Assembly: GCA_019055375.1 (NCBI GenBank)
Contig: JAHQIW010006010.1
Span: 78,158 to 142,157, forward strand
Length of the DNA: 64,000 nt
Reading direction: 5' to 3'
Source: Parelaphostrongylus tenuis
Taxonomy: Eukaryota; Nematoda; Chromadorea; Rhabditida; Metastrongylidae
The position numbers were made by a program, and so were the translations under genes. Positions 26,024 through 39,360 of this stretch are shown piece after piece. Every line of letters begins with the position of its first letter. Position 1 is the stretch's first letter. The notes under the pieces are model-generated. The model ran no database searches and was not told the DNA's origin. It was given only the letters and a program-made list of their open reading frames with translations.

Positions 26024-26066
26024 GCCCCACTGAAGAGACTGTAAGGGCGAGACACGTGTATCGGGC
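26024..26066 (+). ncRNA. Hammerhead-ribozyme-like motif with palindromic stem III
   Basis: Stem I strands GCCCCA (26024-26029) and TCGGGC (26061-26066) pair at 5 of 6 positions and flank the core. The core has CTGAAGA (26030-26036), a weak stem II (GACT..GGGC), GAGA in place of GAAA, then CACGTGTA. With the preceding A this gives an ACAC/GTGT stem III with no loop and a GTA cleavage triplet. The A-to-G change in GAAA probably disables it. Confidence 0.5.
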
Positions 26067-28364
26067 TGTACAAGAGCCCATTACCAAATAACACGACATT
26101 CGGCTTAAATATAATGAAGGGATCTACTGAAATTTGACATGGTCTTAAGAAAACACTCGAAATAAAGGTTCAATACTAAATACATAGAAACTTAGAGAGT
26201 AAGTAGTCAGGGTGTTTTGATTCTCTAGCCACAACATTCATGCTAACGTTCTTTTCGGCTTTTCTTCTGATCCATAATGTTGTCAGAAAAATGATTATGG
26301 ATTAGTAAGGAGTCTTACTGATTCTCAGATCTCTGGATTCTAAACCACTTTTGATGAGTTTCAAAAGACAACACATGGGCTGACTCATCATTCTCAAATG
26401 TTCTAGAAGCAAATTTCTTATTTTTTTTGATCAAGTGTAAAAGTAGTGAAGGAAAGTATAGTCAAAAAATGTATTACGAACATGACATGGTGTTTCTAAG
26501 CCCAAAATAATTTAGAAGATTTTGAATCACTGATCGAATGGATAGTAAAAGGAAACAAACCGATTATTTTAAACAATATGTAACTTTACGGGCGGTCTTG
26601 AGATCTTCGGGAAGATTTGAGATTGGAAGTTTTCATTGAACATAGCCAGTGAGTGGTAAACTTTTGCGATCTATCTACCCTCCATTCTTTTTTCTGAACT
26701 ATTTACATATGGGACTCATTTTGTACATATGTCGTACCAGAACCAATACTTATGCTCGTCTGACTCTTAGCTTACTTTTTAAAAAACATTTTGCTTCTCC
26801 TGAGCAATTTTTTTTCGCTGAATTCTCGTCTGTGATTTTATGCTTTCTCATGAAGTCTATGATTTCTCTTTGCTGCATTAGTAAGGAAGTCCTTGATCGA
26901 TGACGTCGTTCGCCGCAAAAAAATGTTTGTTATCAGTGCGTAGATTAACAGAACTGTTCGACTTCACTAACGGCTCCTCTGCAAAACATAGCGATAGAGT
27001 ACTTTCTTTATCGATAACTATTCCGATGTTGCGATCCTGACGATCTCAACGGTTGGTGAATCGCTGCATCTAAACGTGCTTCATGATGGTAATCGAATAG
27101 AGCCTCGTAAGCGAATGCAATTTCGATTGTGGTCATAAACAACAACGTCAACGTAGCTGAAGCGAAAAAGGAAGCATGTCGTCCATTCATCAGTTGTGCC
27201 GCTGAATTCTCCACCCAAGTTTGGCTTCCCACGCATTTCTTTCAAGGGATCTCCGGAGACTAACTCTGGCTGGAGCCTTGGGACCACTTAGGTTAATGTG
27301 TTCACTGATGGTCGCAGATGTAAAAAATCGGTGTTTTCGGGTTTGCGAAGAGCTAGAGGTTTACGCGCAGCATTTGGGATGGAATGAGATGCGACTATGG
27401 TCGTAGTGGAATTTAACATAATCAGTGATGCAGCTTAAGGTTTTATTCAGTGAAAAAATCGAGCACTGATTCTTAGTATTGAAAAAGTGTTGTCAACAAT
27501 GGAACTGTTAACTTGATTATAATTCATCTGAGTTTCATTCTGAGGGGAAAAAAAGGTAATTCGACCATCCAATGCAGTAATCCTGCATCTTCATGAGAAC
27601 AATTGAGAGTTTAGCTACTGCTCCAGTTAGTGCGCCTTGTATTTCGTCAAGATCGACAGAGTGCAATTAAGCTTGAATGTTTAGTGTGCTTCACCAATTT
27701 TATTTGATGTTTCTTGCATGGCTATTGGGCAAAATAACCCATCTACTTAAAATTTTTTATAAACAAGCTAAATGGGTAGAAAATTTACTGAAAGTATTGG
27801 TAATGACGGCAAAAAGAAATTTATGTTACGTTTATTAGTTACGAAATTTCAACACGAAAGCCTCAAGTGCTTTCTATTGAGTCCATATTTGCATCGACTG
27901 TCTACTGTGGTACGCATCAGTGAGTTTTCGCGAGAAACGCTAGTCTTCCACGTCGCTGCCATCGGCTGTTGAAAGATTGAGTTGTCTAATAATCATGGTG
28001 ATGGGTACTTTCAATTCCTTTCCAGCACTTGCGTGTAATTTTCTTTTATTCACATTTTCTCTTTGGCTATGAAAAAATCATGAAAATTCTGGATGTTTGT
28101 CAATTCAATGGAGATAGGAAGTTTTTCTCCAGAACATATGTACTCTTGTAAAATTTCAACTTATGGAAAGCCAAGTGAAACGAAATTGAATAAAAGTCAG
28201 TAAGAGTGGTGAATCGGTAAATATAGCTTGGAGAGCGTCCAAGGTCTAATTCAATTTCGGAAGAAATGTGTGAGCAGCACCGGCATATCAACTTCCCCTC
28301 TACCCTACCACGAAAGTTTGCTACAGTATGTTGACGATCAACTAGTTTCTATAAGTTGTATAGC

Positions 28365-28640
28365 GCTCTGTGGCTCGTGTGAGACATGGTCCGAGGTGTT
28401 GTGCTACACAAACGTGGTTGTCAATTCGATCCCGCGTCCTAGGCTCACCAAGTCCTTCGGGGTTGGTGAATTGATACCAGACTTGTCTGGGATATCAGCA
28501 GGGCTGAAATGATACATCATTAGAGCGCCATGAGTCTTTGTAAATACCAGCTTTGCATTAAATCACCTCTAACGATGCTTAATGAAGTTGAACGCATGAC
28601 GCATCTCCCAGGAATTGATTAACGCCGAGAGGAGAAGAGA
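28365..28640 (+). repeat. S3 tRNA-derived SINE-like element, copy 1
   Basis: A tRNA-like head (GTGGCTCGTGTGAGAC, then CAATTCGATCCCG) is followed by a body with GAATTGATACCAGACTTGTC, ATCAGCAG and CACCTCTAACGATGCTTAATG. The copies at 53.7 kb (+) and 55.0 kb (-) contain the same blocks in the same order. Confidence 0.6.
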
Positions 28641-30020
28641 AAAGGATATCTCCATAATGTGATTGAAAGTTTCTGTTGAATGTTGAAATGTAATACGCAC
28701 TTTTGGAATAGGCGTGGAGTGCGTATGACAAAGGGCTGAGTTTATAGGGCAAACTCGTGCTCTTTCTATTTCGAATTGCACCACTTAAAAGTTATTGTTA
28801 ATGTTTGTTGAGCTAACGATGATTGGTTATTCCTATCTATAAATATGCCTTATTACTGAGATAATTGATTACTTGAGCAACTCTTCTCAAATTCAATTGT
28901 TCGAGTAACATCAAATTAACCTCTTATTTGAAAATTGTTGCTTTGGCGAGATGTCATAGGAGTCGCGAGTGAATTATATGGGGGCATTTTTGGACCAACA
29001 TCACAGTCGCTTGCTCTTTATAGACTAATTAGTTGACCTTGCAGCAAGCCTTGCTTTGAGAAGGCGAGGATTCTCAACTTGGTTTTGGTAGTTTTAGCTG
29101 AATTTTTCAATAGAGATATCAAAGTCCACGCTTGGGTGTGCATGTTGAGAAAAAATTTTTTGCGCCTTGATTTTGCACATATGCAATCCGTATGGTCTTT
29201 CATTGGAAAGTATTGTTCAGCATATTCTTCTTAATTCATTTTTAAAAGACGATAAGGTCAAAAATGTCAAAAGTGCATTTTAGTCATGGGAATTGTGTAG
29301 CTCACATCATTGAAAGTGCCAATGGAAGCAGATACAGAGCGGCGTTCTGAAAGAATGATTCTAATGAAGAACGAGAGGAGAGAGGAGCAGTAACACTCTT
29401 CAATTGTTGGTGTCTATAAAACTGATGAAATGTCAGAACTATAGGGTTGACCTCAAAAAACAGAGCAGCTGACTCGAATACAGTGAAAACGAATGCATGG
29501 GTTATTTTTATACGAAGTGAGCAGCTGGATCGATATTTAGGGATCAGAAGAGTGCTGTGTGATTTTGATAAGGGCTGCTCGAAACATATTGAGGATAGAG
29601 AATAACAAAATTAGTGCTAGTTGATAACTTTTAAAGCGCCAGTTTTGCTACACGTAGTGAAAGAGAATTATTACTCATTCTCACCCCTAAGTTGATATTT
29701 GGATAGAAAATGTTATGAAATGATTATATATAGTGAATTTCATTTCCACTGTGAAAAGGTGTTTTTGCAAAATAATCCTCATTTAGTTTTCGAAGGTTAC
29801 GTTTCTATTGAAAAAATTACGTTATAAAAATAAGTGTTTTTCAGTTTCAACGTTAATTGGACAATGAAGCGTTGAAATATTGGAAGCTAAATGTGATTGC
29901 AGTAATCGCCATCTATGATGGTGCAGAATTATGGAAGTGTTCTGTAGAGTAGTTTACAACATGAAAGTTGTGAAGTCTAGAAGATAACACTTAGTTTTAT
30001 ACTGGATTAGACTTGTGTAA

Positions 30021-30062
30021 TCGACTCTGAAGAAGACGAAGTCGTCGAAATAGTGGCCGAAT
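30021..30062 (+). ncRNA. Hammerhead-like motif (degenerate)
   Basis: CTGAAGA (30027-30033), an extra A, a perfect 4-bp hairpin GACG(AAGT)CGTC, then GAAA followed by TAGT rather than CGTC. The cleavage triplet is lost, so only the fold is preserved. Confidence 0.4.
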
Positions 30063-30827
30063 AGTTTCTATCAGCTCTCGTGATATCAGTTTAATATCAA
30101 AAAAGTTTTTACATGGATTTGTGTTATAAACACCATCTGAATTCTTGGATTACAATAAGAGCTCTAAGAATGCCGACTTTACCACGAAAAAACTGGCCAC
30201 GAAAGTTGAAGAAAATGAGGTGAATTGAAGTTGAAATTCTTCCCATGTTCAATTCAGATAAATATTTTCAACGCCAGTAATCTAAATATCTAATGGAAAT
30301 CAATAGCCAAAGGAATTTTGGCGAATGTCGCTCACAAAACTCTATTGTTTGGCTCCAAAAATCTTGTATTAGTTGGCAATTTCATGAATACGGGGTAATT
30401 ACTGGATGAATGTTATGGACGTGTGGATATTTGACAGTTAGATCGGACGCTATAAGTACGAAGGGCATGGGATCGCGAAAACATCAACACGAGCTCCTAG
30501 GCAATTTGTGCGTTGACGGATGTGGAAATTGAAAAAAAATGTGGTTTTACTTGACTGATGGCATTCACAAAAAGTCGTCGATCGTGCAGGGAACATTTTT
30601 TTGTGCATTTGGCAAATAAAATCACTAATTTTGATTCAGTGTAAACCTGCTATTTACTCTAAGAGTTATGACGCCAGCACAGAACTAGTATTATTGCATT
30701 ACAGCCTCATCAGTTACTCCTCCTTTCGGTTCAGTCATTTCCGTGAGGAAATATCCTGTCTAGATGAACTGACGCCGAAATATTTACAAATATTCACATA
30801 AACTATTTCATCGGATTATATTGTTTT

Positions 30828-31110
30828 GGGCGAGGTCTTGAAAACAGTCGAAAAGAAAGGTTTGATAATATGCGTTTCACCAGCCACGAGCAATCGAGTG
30901 AACAACATTGCCCGTTGGATGAATTTATCACCTAGTGGCAAGTGTAAATAAATATTTCGGTTGCGCTCCCTCTATATAGCGTATATATCCCCGCGGAACT
31001 CACTGAACCGAAAGGCACCGTGCAACTGACGAGGCTGTAATATCGAAACACGTTTCTTACACTGTATAAGTGCTATAAGAGATCTCTTGAAAGGCTCAAA
31101 CTATCTTTTC
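30828..31110 (+). repeat. P1 repeat, degenerate copy with hammerhead-like core
   Basis: It shares with 56990-57300 the block GAGGTCTTGAAAACAGTCGAA, a run near ACGAGCAATC, and the sequence leading to CACCGTGC. A core CTGACGA (31026-31032), spacer and GAAACACGTTT follow, with stem II decayed. Boundaries are approximate. Confidence 0.45.
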
Positions 31111-31681
31111 AAATATTCCGTTGATGTTGATTATTTTTCATGCATCTGAGTTTTTGTTTTTGCTGACTTCTAGAACAGCTTCTCGCGGTTATTTTCACAT
31201 ACAACACTTATACATTGATTTCGAAGAGAAATTGTCCCGAAGACAAAAACGATTGTTAATACTACACGGGTGTCGTTTGGGTTCAAGTGCTGCTTTGGCA
31301 CGCAATGCTACTCGTGAACATCAATTATGATTTTTGCTGTCGGGACAATTCTATTTCGATACAAGTGTATTTATTATATATCAAAATAACCGCAAGAAAC
31401 TGTTGTAAACTACAGCAAAGACAAAAATCAAATGCATGAAGACTAACCAAGAAACTCGAAAATGTCTGAACAATTTCTTACCAGGCCAATATCACGTTGT
31501 TGCAAAAGTGGTGACGGTATTTGCATTGTTGAATTTCACTGTTCCATATTGGAATACATTTATTATCAAATGTGCGTATATTATGTGTCATTTAAATACA
31601 AACTTTTTGCTTTAAATTTTGATGCAAAAGACGTTTTACTTGCTGTTTATTTTATAAACATTGTAGACTCTGGAAAGGATA

Positions 31682-32400
31682 TCGGTTGGTGCAAAAGTTA
31701 TGGCGATTTAAGACCGTGAACTCAGAATGTAAAGCAGCAGAGACAGCTCGGAACATCAATAGTGCATTGGCCCAGGAACTGTTAACAAACGTACAGTTTA
31801 GCGGTGGTTCAAGAAATTTCATAAGGGAGACTCATTCAAACAGTGCTTGAACAATATTTGCTTTCTTACCGACCACATAAGAGTCATAGGAAAAGCAATA
31901 ATTGACAATGATTCTCCTCAGACTATGCGAGGTGCTGCAAAAAACTCAATGTCGACCAATCCAGTGTCGTTCACCATTCGTAACAAATGAGGGAAGGAGG
32001 AAAAGGTTGATGCAAAAGCAGTCGCGGTTAAATTACAATCAGCCTACGGCCACGCGTCGCACAACGAACGCTCCATAAGTTTAACGAATCAGGCTACGTA
32101 TTTTTGCCTCATCTTCCATACTTCCCGGACCTAATGCCCGTGGACTACCATTTCTCAAGGCATCTCGATAACTTCTTGCAGAGAAGACGCCTTCATAGCC
32201 AACGACATTGCAGAGAAAGCGTCGTTAAATCTCAAGGCGTCCGTTTTTATATCACAGGAATAAACGAACATAATTCCCGTTGGCAAAAATGCGTAGACTT
32301 TAATGGCTTGTCTCCTGATTAATAAAGGTGGTTTTGAGCCTAGTTACCATGATTTGAAATTTACGAAACTGAAGCCGTCAATACTTTTGCGCTAACCTAA
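31682..32400 (+). mobile_element. Internally deleted mariner-family transposon
   Basis: The left end TCGGTTGGTGCAAAAGT and right end (reverse complement) TTAGGTTAGCGCAAAAGT are mariner-type inverted repeats, and TA dinucleotides flank both. Inside, AAETARNINSA near 31734 matches the N-terminal DNA-binding domain. PDLMPVDYHFSRHLDNFL and SRWQKCVDFNG (about 32127-32307) match the C-terminus around the last catalytic Asp. The element is about 0.72 kb instead of about 1.3 kb, lacks the central catalytic part, and has a stop and frameshifts in what remains. It is non-autonomous. Confidence 0.85.
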
Positions 32401-33462
32401 TAGTATATGAAATGGTTTGCTTTACGAAATTCTCCACAAAGCAAATGTGATATGATCCTGAGGAAAGCAAAGAATAGTTCTCAAGAGTTAATTGGTCTGT
32501 CTTTTCATTGGTGATTATGATGTTGTGCAACATTTCAGGCGATTATGGTATCGTCGTATTCTACTGCTAAGCTATAACAAGTAGAATGAGATAAAGTAAT
32601 TTTGTGTGCAAGTCATCATCTTGAACGCTTAAGAGTGAAGTGTGCTGGAATTTATACACGATGCTTTACGAAGATAGTTAAACCAGGCGAGTTTGAATGT
32701 CTTGCCTGAGTCGTAGTTAGGAAATGACTATACCATCGAAGCGATGATACTTTAATAGCTTAAGTTATATTGATAGTCAAGGAGCATAACCCAGAGAGAA
32801 ATCCACATTACGTGTATACATTTGTAAACAAATCGAATCTAAACCATTTGATGATGTTGTTCATACGTTTAGATAACGCCGTTATGGGAGGGGCCGTGCG
32901 AAATTGCATTTCTTGGATAGGACTAGGCGTTCTTGAAAAAGGCAAAGAGAAATATTTCATTTTGAAACAAAAACCTGCTCATCTAGATTCTAGTCAGTCT
33001 GTCAATCTGATTATATCGGAGAAGAATCTTTTGAGTAGAAAAGTTTCCTCAGCACAGGAAACCTTTCGGGAATAGGCCTCTATTGTATATAACAATTCGA
33101 CACCAAGAGTAACTCTAACCACGGTTAAAGGACTGATAATAAGTAATTAATAATAAGTAACAAAGGACTATTAAAGAAATAAGTAAATTTTCGTCAATAT
33201 ACTAGAGTGGATATATATTTTGATATCTAGATTTACTTCCTCCTATATATAAGACCTAGCCTCCATTTTTGTACGCATTTTTGCTGATCTTGGGATTTCT
33301 TAAAATGAGATAATGTGGGATAGCGCATCTGAGCTTATTCCGACTAATGTCACTCAACGTACCTGAGCACGGTGTTGAGTGATATGCGAAACAGCCGACC
33401 CTGGCGATAGTTGAATTCTCAATTCACCCATATTGGAGGCAAAAAAGTAGTGGTAGCAGAAA

Positions 33463-33541
33463 GGTGGCATCGGTCGTGCAGTGGTAGCAAGCGCCCCCGC
33501 GTATGGGCAAAGCGCGAATTCAACTCCCGCCTGGAGTCGCA
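33463..33541 (+). repeat. Gly-type tRNA-like sequence
   Basis: GTGGCATCGGTCGTGCAGTGGTAGCA resembles box A of the tRNA-Gly-like family seen near 44.9, 50.4, 50.7 and 60.5 kb. GCGAATTCAACTCCCGC is a damaged T-arm. It is probably a pseudo-tRNA or SINE head. Confidence 0.5.
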
Positions 33542-33780
33542 TGTTCAGAAAATTCTAGAAAATTGTAGTAGATTATAGCTGACCGTCGTTTCCCGCTACG
33601 CGACACACGACGCTTCGGTTATATCTGTAGAGTGTAGTAAAACCAAAGCGGTCATGAATTTTGAAGTTCATAGTTGACTTTCTCACAAGTCTATATTTCT
33701 TTCCCTGATATGGTATCGATTTAGAAATCAAGTAATGTAGAATTGGGCACATTTGTTTCTTAACAAAATCCATAGTTTAG

Positions 33781-33825
33781 ATTCAACTTTTCAACTTTTC
33801 AACTTCAACTTTCAATTCAACTTTT
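33781..33825. repeat. TTCAACTTT minisatellite
   Basis: About five imperfect copies of a TTCAACTTT-like unit in 45 bp. Confidence 0.75.
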
Positions 33826-35320
33826 TATCTTTAGCTACCTATGTTGCTAGAGAGTGACACCGACTAAGTATGTTAATAAAACCTGCTCAGTAGATGTTAT
33901 TTATTATTAAATTATTAAATGGGGGCGTAAAAATACTTCTGAAATTAAGCAAATCAAGCCTGTTTCACACTGTTTTATTATGTTTATTTTGTGGTTGCAA
34001 AAATTATGCTCTTTCTTCCTCTTTTCTCTCATAGCTATTACTCTTTATCCTCGTGCATACAGAAAATGAACGTCACCGAGGATGTTGGCACAAACAAATA
34101 AATCATCCATATTACTCCGATGTTTATAAAAATAGGTTAAAGAAGAAGTTTCGTTGTATTTTAATATGCTCGGAAAAATTCATTTGTACACCAATTAAGC
34201 TCAAATAAAAGGCAAATTAATCGTTGGAGTAGTCTCCTTCCACATCAGGGCGATCCAGCCACATATTCGCAGCACAAAGATTTCGCGGCGCTTAAACTTG
34301 CTATCCTTCGAATTGAAGAGAATTCGAAGATTTTGTTCAATTTCGAAGACATTTGGAGCTTCTCGCTTCTCAAGAGAGATCCATTGAACGGAATAGGTGA
34401 AAGTCACTCGACGCAAAGTCTGGTTTGTACTCGGATACTTCAAAACTCCCATCCAGAGCATTGCAAATTTCGTCACCATACGCCTTTTAAGTTTGTCGAC
34501 GAGCCTCAAAAGCGGTGACATTCAATCTGTAGTGAAATTGGAGCAGGAGACGCATTCTTATTTGAACAGCTCATTAAGAAGGCTGTATAGGCAAATGATA
34601 TATCGTTCGATGTGCGAGAACACAAGCTTTTTGATGAGCTCAAATTCGCATAGACTACATATGTAAAAATCATCTTCTCAGGCAATACTATAGAGTTTTT
34701 TCTGCAACCTATTAGGAAGGCATGTATAGCACACTGGTTATAAGTGCCATTAGATTATATTTGGTTCTATTTCGCGTTCTGGGATAACTAGGTCGGCTAT
34801 TATTCTGATGTCGATAAATTTGTGTTGAACTTTCTTGGGGGTTAGAAACAGTGAGCTTATACATCACCTATGCCGTCGTAAGTCATTGCATAGACCGAAT
34901 ATGCATTAAATGCCCTTTACGATGCTGAGCGACCACGCATGTATTGTGGTGTGCATGATTACGATAATTATGTCCCTTTTGGACCTTTTTTCAGCTCTTT
35001 AAGCCATTTGCAATTTGTGAATTGAAGAAGACACCGATGAGTTTGAGAAACCAGTTCGGCTCTTTAGTGATTACTGATTGCTGAATAAAGACCTATTACA
35101 GAGCGACGTGCTGATTGAGCGGTGCCACTGTAGATTGGCCGAGTTTGATGTATTTCTTATTCTTGAAAGAATGATCAACGCTAAATTTTCTATCCCTATT
35201 CTTTTTTGTAGAAGAAAGTACAAATTCATAAAACTGTTAGTGAAGTAACTAGTACTCGAAATTTCTAATATTTTTAAAAACCTGTTTCAGAGCGACGTGC
35301 TATTTTTACTGCATTTTCCG

Positions 35321-35868
35321 CAGGGTAGTGGTAGTAGCACGTTCCCCCGGTGTGGATGAAACGCTGGTTCGATTCCGTTTGAGGCCGTGATTTTGCTCAC
35401 CACTCAGTTCTCTTAGTGTCAGTCTTTATTTGTAGTGTAAACGAGTTTCTGGAAAGTGAAATATGGCGTATCATTATGGAGCTCTAGTAGGAATTATAGT
35501 GCTCCTCACCAGCGCTCTGAATGAAATTCAAAGGTAGTACGTTTTGAATACTGTCGTAGAAGAGCGAGTTGTTTATAATTTCATGATTTTAAATCACTTT
35601 TACTACGAGACACTGGAATCCTACCAATATTTTGACGCCTTTGTTAATTATGCTCAACACGATTCCCCCTTAACTACGGTATCTACTGTCTTTAACATAA
35701 AATAAGCAATAATGCTTTTTTTTTAAAACAGTTTTGGTGTATTCTGTTTCTCAGTTGTCTATGTATGAATGAATGTGAATCAGCACAGGATTTCTAGTAC
35801 AGCCAAATTTTATACGTTGAAAAATTAATCTTAGTAAAAGTGTTGAGATTAACGTTTTCTTTATTTCG

Positions 35869-35924
<56 letters not shown>

Positions 35925-38305
35925 CATCCCTCTCTCATACACACGTTGCCTTTGTAGTGTTTACATTTTTATATATTGGAGAAGATGTTAGATTTTAAGA
36001 AGCTGTAATTTTTCGTAAAGTCACCTTCTCACAGTTTTGATTCCATGAAATCCTTATGCTTATTGAATCGAAGTCTGGTAGATTCAAATTGACAATAAGA
36101 ATGTTTAAAACCTTTGCCGAGGTTGTTACGTCAGTGTCATACATGTTTCGGAGGCTTCAAACATACCTGCAGCCTATATTGAATGTTTACAGCGAGATTA
36201 AAAGAACAGTAGATGAGGCAGATCACTTTGTATATACCAGCCGCAATCCATCGACTGAAAAAGTGGTGATGACACAATATCATTGTACATTGTGCTATCA
36301 CCAAATAAGTCTCTCCATACCTGTAAAGTAGGGTTCAATGTGGGGCGTGGACCATTAATGAAGGGACGATATCCGAAACGCGTATGGCTCTGACTTAACA
36401 ACTTCGACAAAGCTTTGGACATTCTTATACACTATATAGAATCGAGGCCTGTCACTAGTGAGAGAAGCTGTCCTTAACCATAAAAATGGAATCTACTTTT
36501 TCTGTCAAACGCATCTTCTCAAAGTTTGTTGAATTTTCGCATATTCCATATGAGAGTGAAGATTTCATGGAGTATAAGCATTGATATCATGGACAAGTTT
36601 TTCAGTAAGGTGAGCTGATGGGAGTGGGTGGTCTGATTGTCACGCATCAAATGTGGGTGCAAATGGAAGTGCTTGCGTAGTCAAAAATATTAGGTCTTTT
36701 GGGAATCAGTGTCGAATTACGACCTATAATTTCAAAGTTAGGCATCCCAGCTCAAAATAAACTTTGTCAGTTGAAGTAAATCCGATGGAACACATTCTTG
36801 TTAACGATAAATGCATCTACACCATTACAGAAAGTGATGTACTTCCAGTGGGATGAAGTCGTCGGAAACAGTTTCGGCTTCAGGATGGTTTTTGAAGAAT
36901 TTCCTGCGCACAAAGTGTATAGATAGTTGGAGATTCGGTAGTAGATATGCAGGAAGTCTGGAGTGTAGGCTGACGCATAGTTCCTTAGTCTAGCTTATTT
37001 AACCGTTGCGCTAGCGGTACTGCAGTGTGTTACTGCGCGTTATTGTGGAACAGAATTGGTTTCTATCTGTTGACCAATGTCGGACGCTGCCATAGATGTT
37101 TCTAGTGTAGTGCATTACATGAATTTCCTGAGCGTTCTTCTCCACCGTATTCGTTTCACCGCAGTTCAGGAAGCTCAAATGGATCAATCTAGGTGTGGTC
37201 CAATGAACAACAACCATGATTTTTTCCGTGTAATTTCGGCTTTGGGAAGTATTGCGGAGTATTATGACGATCCAGTGATTGAGCCGATCCTCACCCATTG
37301 TTGTAGAAAATTTATGACCCTTTTGCACATGACAAAACGGTCGAAATACGAGTTGTACAGGTTGAGCAGGAGGTGCTCCGATAAAACCTCAAAACGGTGA
37401 CTATTTTGATTGTCATTCAATTCGACAGCATTCGGCTGTCAATTTTTTTGAATTTTCAATATTCCTGAGATTTTCTTGAGCCTTTTAAATTGTTTTCGTC
37501 AACAGAAGGGGGACCTTCTCCACATCTTTCATTTTCAAAGTCGATTTCAACACGCAGAAAGCTCTTGAAAATAAAGTTGCAGTGTGCGTGAATAAGCTTT
37601 TTAGTGATAGATAACAGCATAGCATAAAAAACTGTTGGTAAAACATATCACAAGAATTTAAACTGTGATTCCGCCACAGTTTTCCCAAGATTTATGATGA
37701 GGGTATTCGCATTGGATGCAGACTAAAAGTGACGAAAATTGCCAGTGTAACTTCATGTTTGAAGTCGTTTTTTCTTATAGTATTAGCTTTAAGTTTGATT
37801 TTTCGTAAAGTATGGTGTGAAAAAAAGCTTGATTTCTCAATGAAAATAATTTCGGTGTTTGATACATGTATATCCTGCCTGGTACGCAAGAATTTTTTCT
37901 ATTACAAGAGGATTATCTGATAACTGAGAAGGTTTGGACGTTCGTTTAATTATGTAAAGTGCTACCCTAAGCGAATGCATAGGAGTACATGAATCAGTGT
38001 TCAGAGTGATTAAAACTTATCACTGATTTGAATTGACGAAGTGTTTATGCATATTGTTTTTGAGATTTTTTTTTATTTGTTTGATTATTTGATCCATCTT
38101 TGCAGTGTTTTTTCTACTCTGTGGATCCTAGTAGTTCAAGCCTTAATTCGTTTTTCGTCTTCTTCAAGAACGTCATAAAACACTGTTCGAGCACGTCACT
38201 TTGCAATCTCGCGTATAGCAAGGCTTGGGCTTTCCATAGGCCGTTCGTCGTTGACTGCCGGAGAGTGTTGGGGGTGGGGATCAGCCCCACACCGCGAAGT
38301 GTGAC
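35321..38305 (+). repeat. R1 long repeat, copy 1 (about 2.98 kb)
   Basis: It aligns along its length with 60529-63491. Homology begins at a tRNA-like sequence (GTAGTGGTAGTAGCACG .. GGTTCGATTCC, 35324-35391) and continues through a CT microsatellite (35870-35935). It ends inside an S1 SINE in reverse orientation. Left flanks of the two copies are unrelated. A frame of about 100 codons (37077-37400) is present in both copies, but most differences change residues and one 5-bp indel breaks it, so I do not call it a gene. This copy sits in ercc-1 intron 1. Confidence 0.8.
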
Positions 38306-38325
38306 ACAACTACCCGGCCACGATC
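38060..38325 (-). repeat. S1 SINE-like element, copy 2
   Basis: On the minus strand the head is TGGCCGGGTAGTTGTG, followed by a CTCCGGCAGTCAACGACGAA block and GATCCACAGAGTAG. The tail is GATCAAATAATCAAACAAATAAA with a run of A. It forms the right end of R1 copy 1. Confidence 0.7.
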
Positions 38326-39300
38326 CCTCCTCTTTTCTCCAGGAAAGATCCTAGGAAAGAAAACCTTTATGTTTAGCTTCGAATGTTTGACGAGAAGGCT
38401 GATACATGGTCTCGGTTTATTCAGCTTCATACAAATTTGAAGATTTCATATAAACTGTAGCTATGGAGAGGTTCGAAGATGACAATAATCTGTAGATCTT
38501 TGAGAAAAAATAATTGTAGAAGTTTTACGACAACTTATGCTACTTGTGTTAGCGATAAAAGTTCCACCGAACCATAGAATTAAAAAAAAACTTTGGATTT
38601 CGAAAACAAGAGAATAAGTTGTGTTCTGGTTTAGAATAAATATGAATACTATTGTCGATTGTTTATAACAATTCTTGCGATATAAATAGTCGTATTCGCA
38701 TTGAGTGGAATTCAAAATTGGAACGTTGGTCGAAGGAAAAGTCTTATAACAACCTTATGCATGCTCGCGAATTTCGCGGAAACAATAGCCATTCGTTTGA
38801 ACTTGCGCGCTTTGCAACTCATAAATACGCTAGTGTCCGTTCACAAGGTTAGAACGATATGTATATGATGATGGGTCTTAAATTTGGGGCAACTTTAGAA
38901 TATCCTACAAGGAATCTTTATTTTACTGCATTTTTGGCAGTGTTAGATGTTATGACTATATATTAAGAGAGCTAATTGACTTGTAAAACTTTAAATCTCT
39001 GGTGGAAGTTGGATGCTCCTTTCACCCATATAGTGGGCGCCTGTTGCTGGAGCACCGAGGCTCTTGCTCTGTTACCGCTCTATCTATAATAAGAATAGTG
39101 TCTTCAGAATTAACAGCCAAGCTCACGTATTCTTATAGATCTGTTAGCCGTAATCGGTTCATCCCTATTGTGGGAGAGGACTATAAAGCGTTAAAATGAC
39201 CTTAATCTTGGACAAAAGTTTTAACTATATAAAGCTGTTTTGGAATAAATACTGTCTATTTGAAAGCGCAAGTCCCATATCCTATTAGGACTTCGACACA

Positions 39301-39360
39301 TTTGGGGATTACATACCGTGAGAGACCGACAAGTTGTGGTCTACCCTGCTTTGAAGTTAC
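39301..39360 (+). pseudogene. Relic of ercc-1 exon 2
   Basis: GTGGTCTACCCTGCTTTGAAG at about 39337-39357 matches the end of the real exon at 39828-39848 with one mismatch, and CCGAC upstream also aligns. In frame it reads WG, nine residues, then VVYPALK, against WG, thirteen residues, then VVYLALK in the exon. The donor GT is lost (TTA), so this should not be spliced. Confidence 0.55.

Noticed and set aside
34201..34521. 106-codon minus-strand frame in ercc-1 intron 1
   Set aside because: No homology, no splice context and ordinary base composition for the intron.
35098..35301. CAGAGCGACGTGCT repeated at 35098 and 35288 as a target-site duplication of R1
   Set aside because: Both copies lie on the same side of R1 copy 1, so they cannot flank it.
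39091..39125. CTGAAGA on the minus strand near 39.1 kb
   Set aside because: No GAAA follows within a plausible stem II distance.
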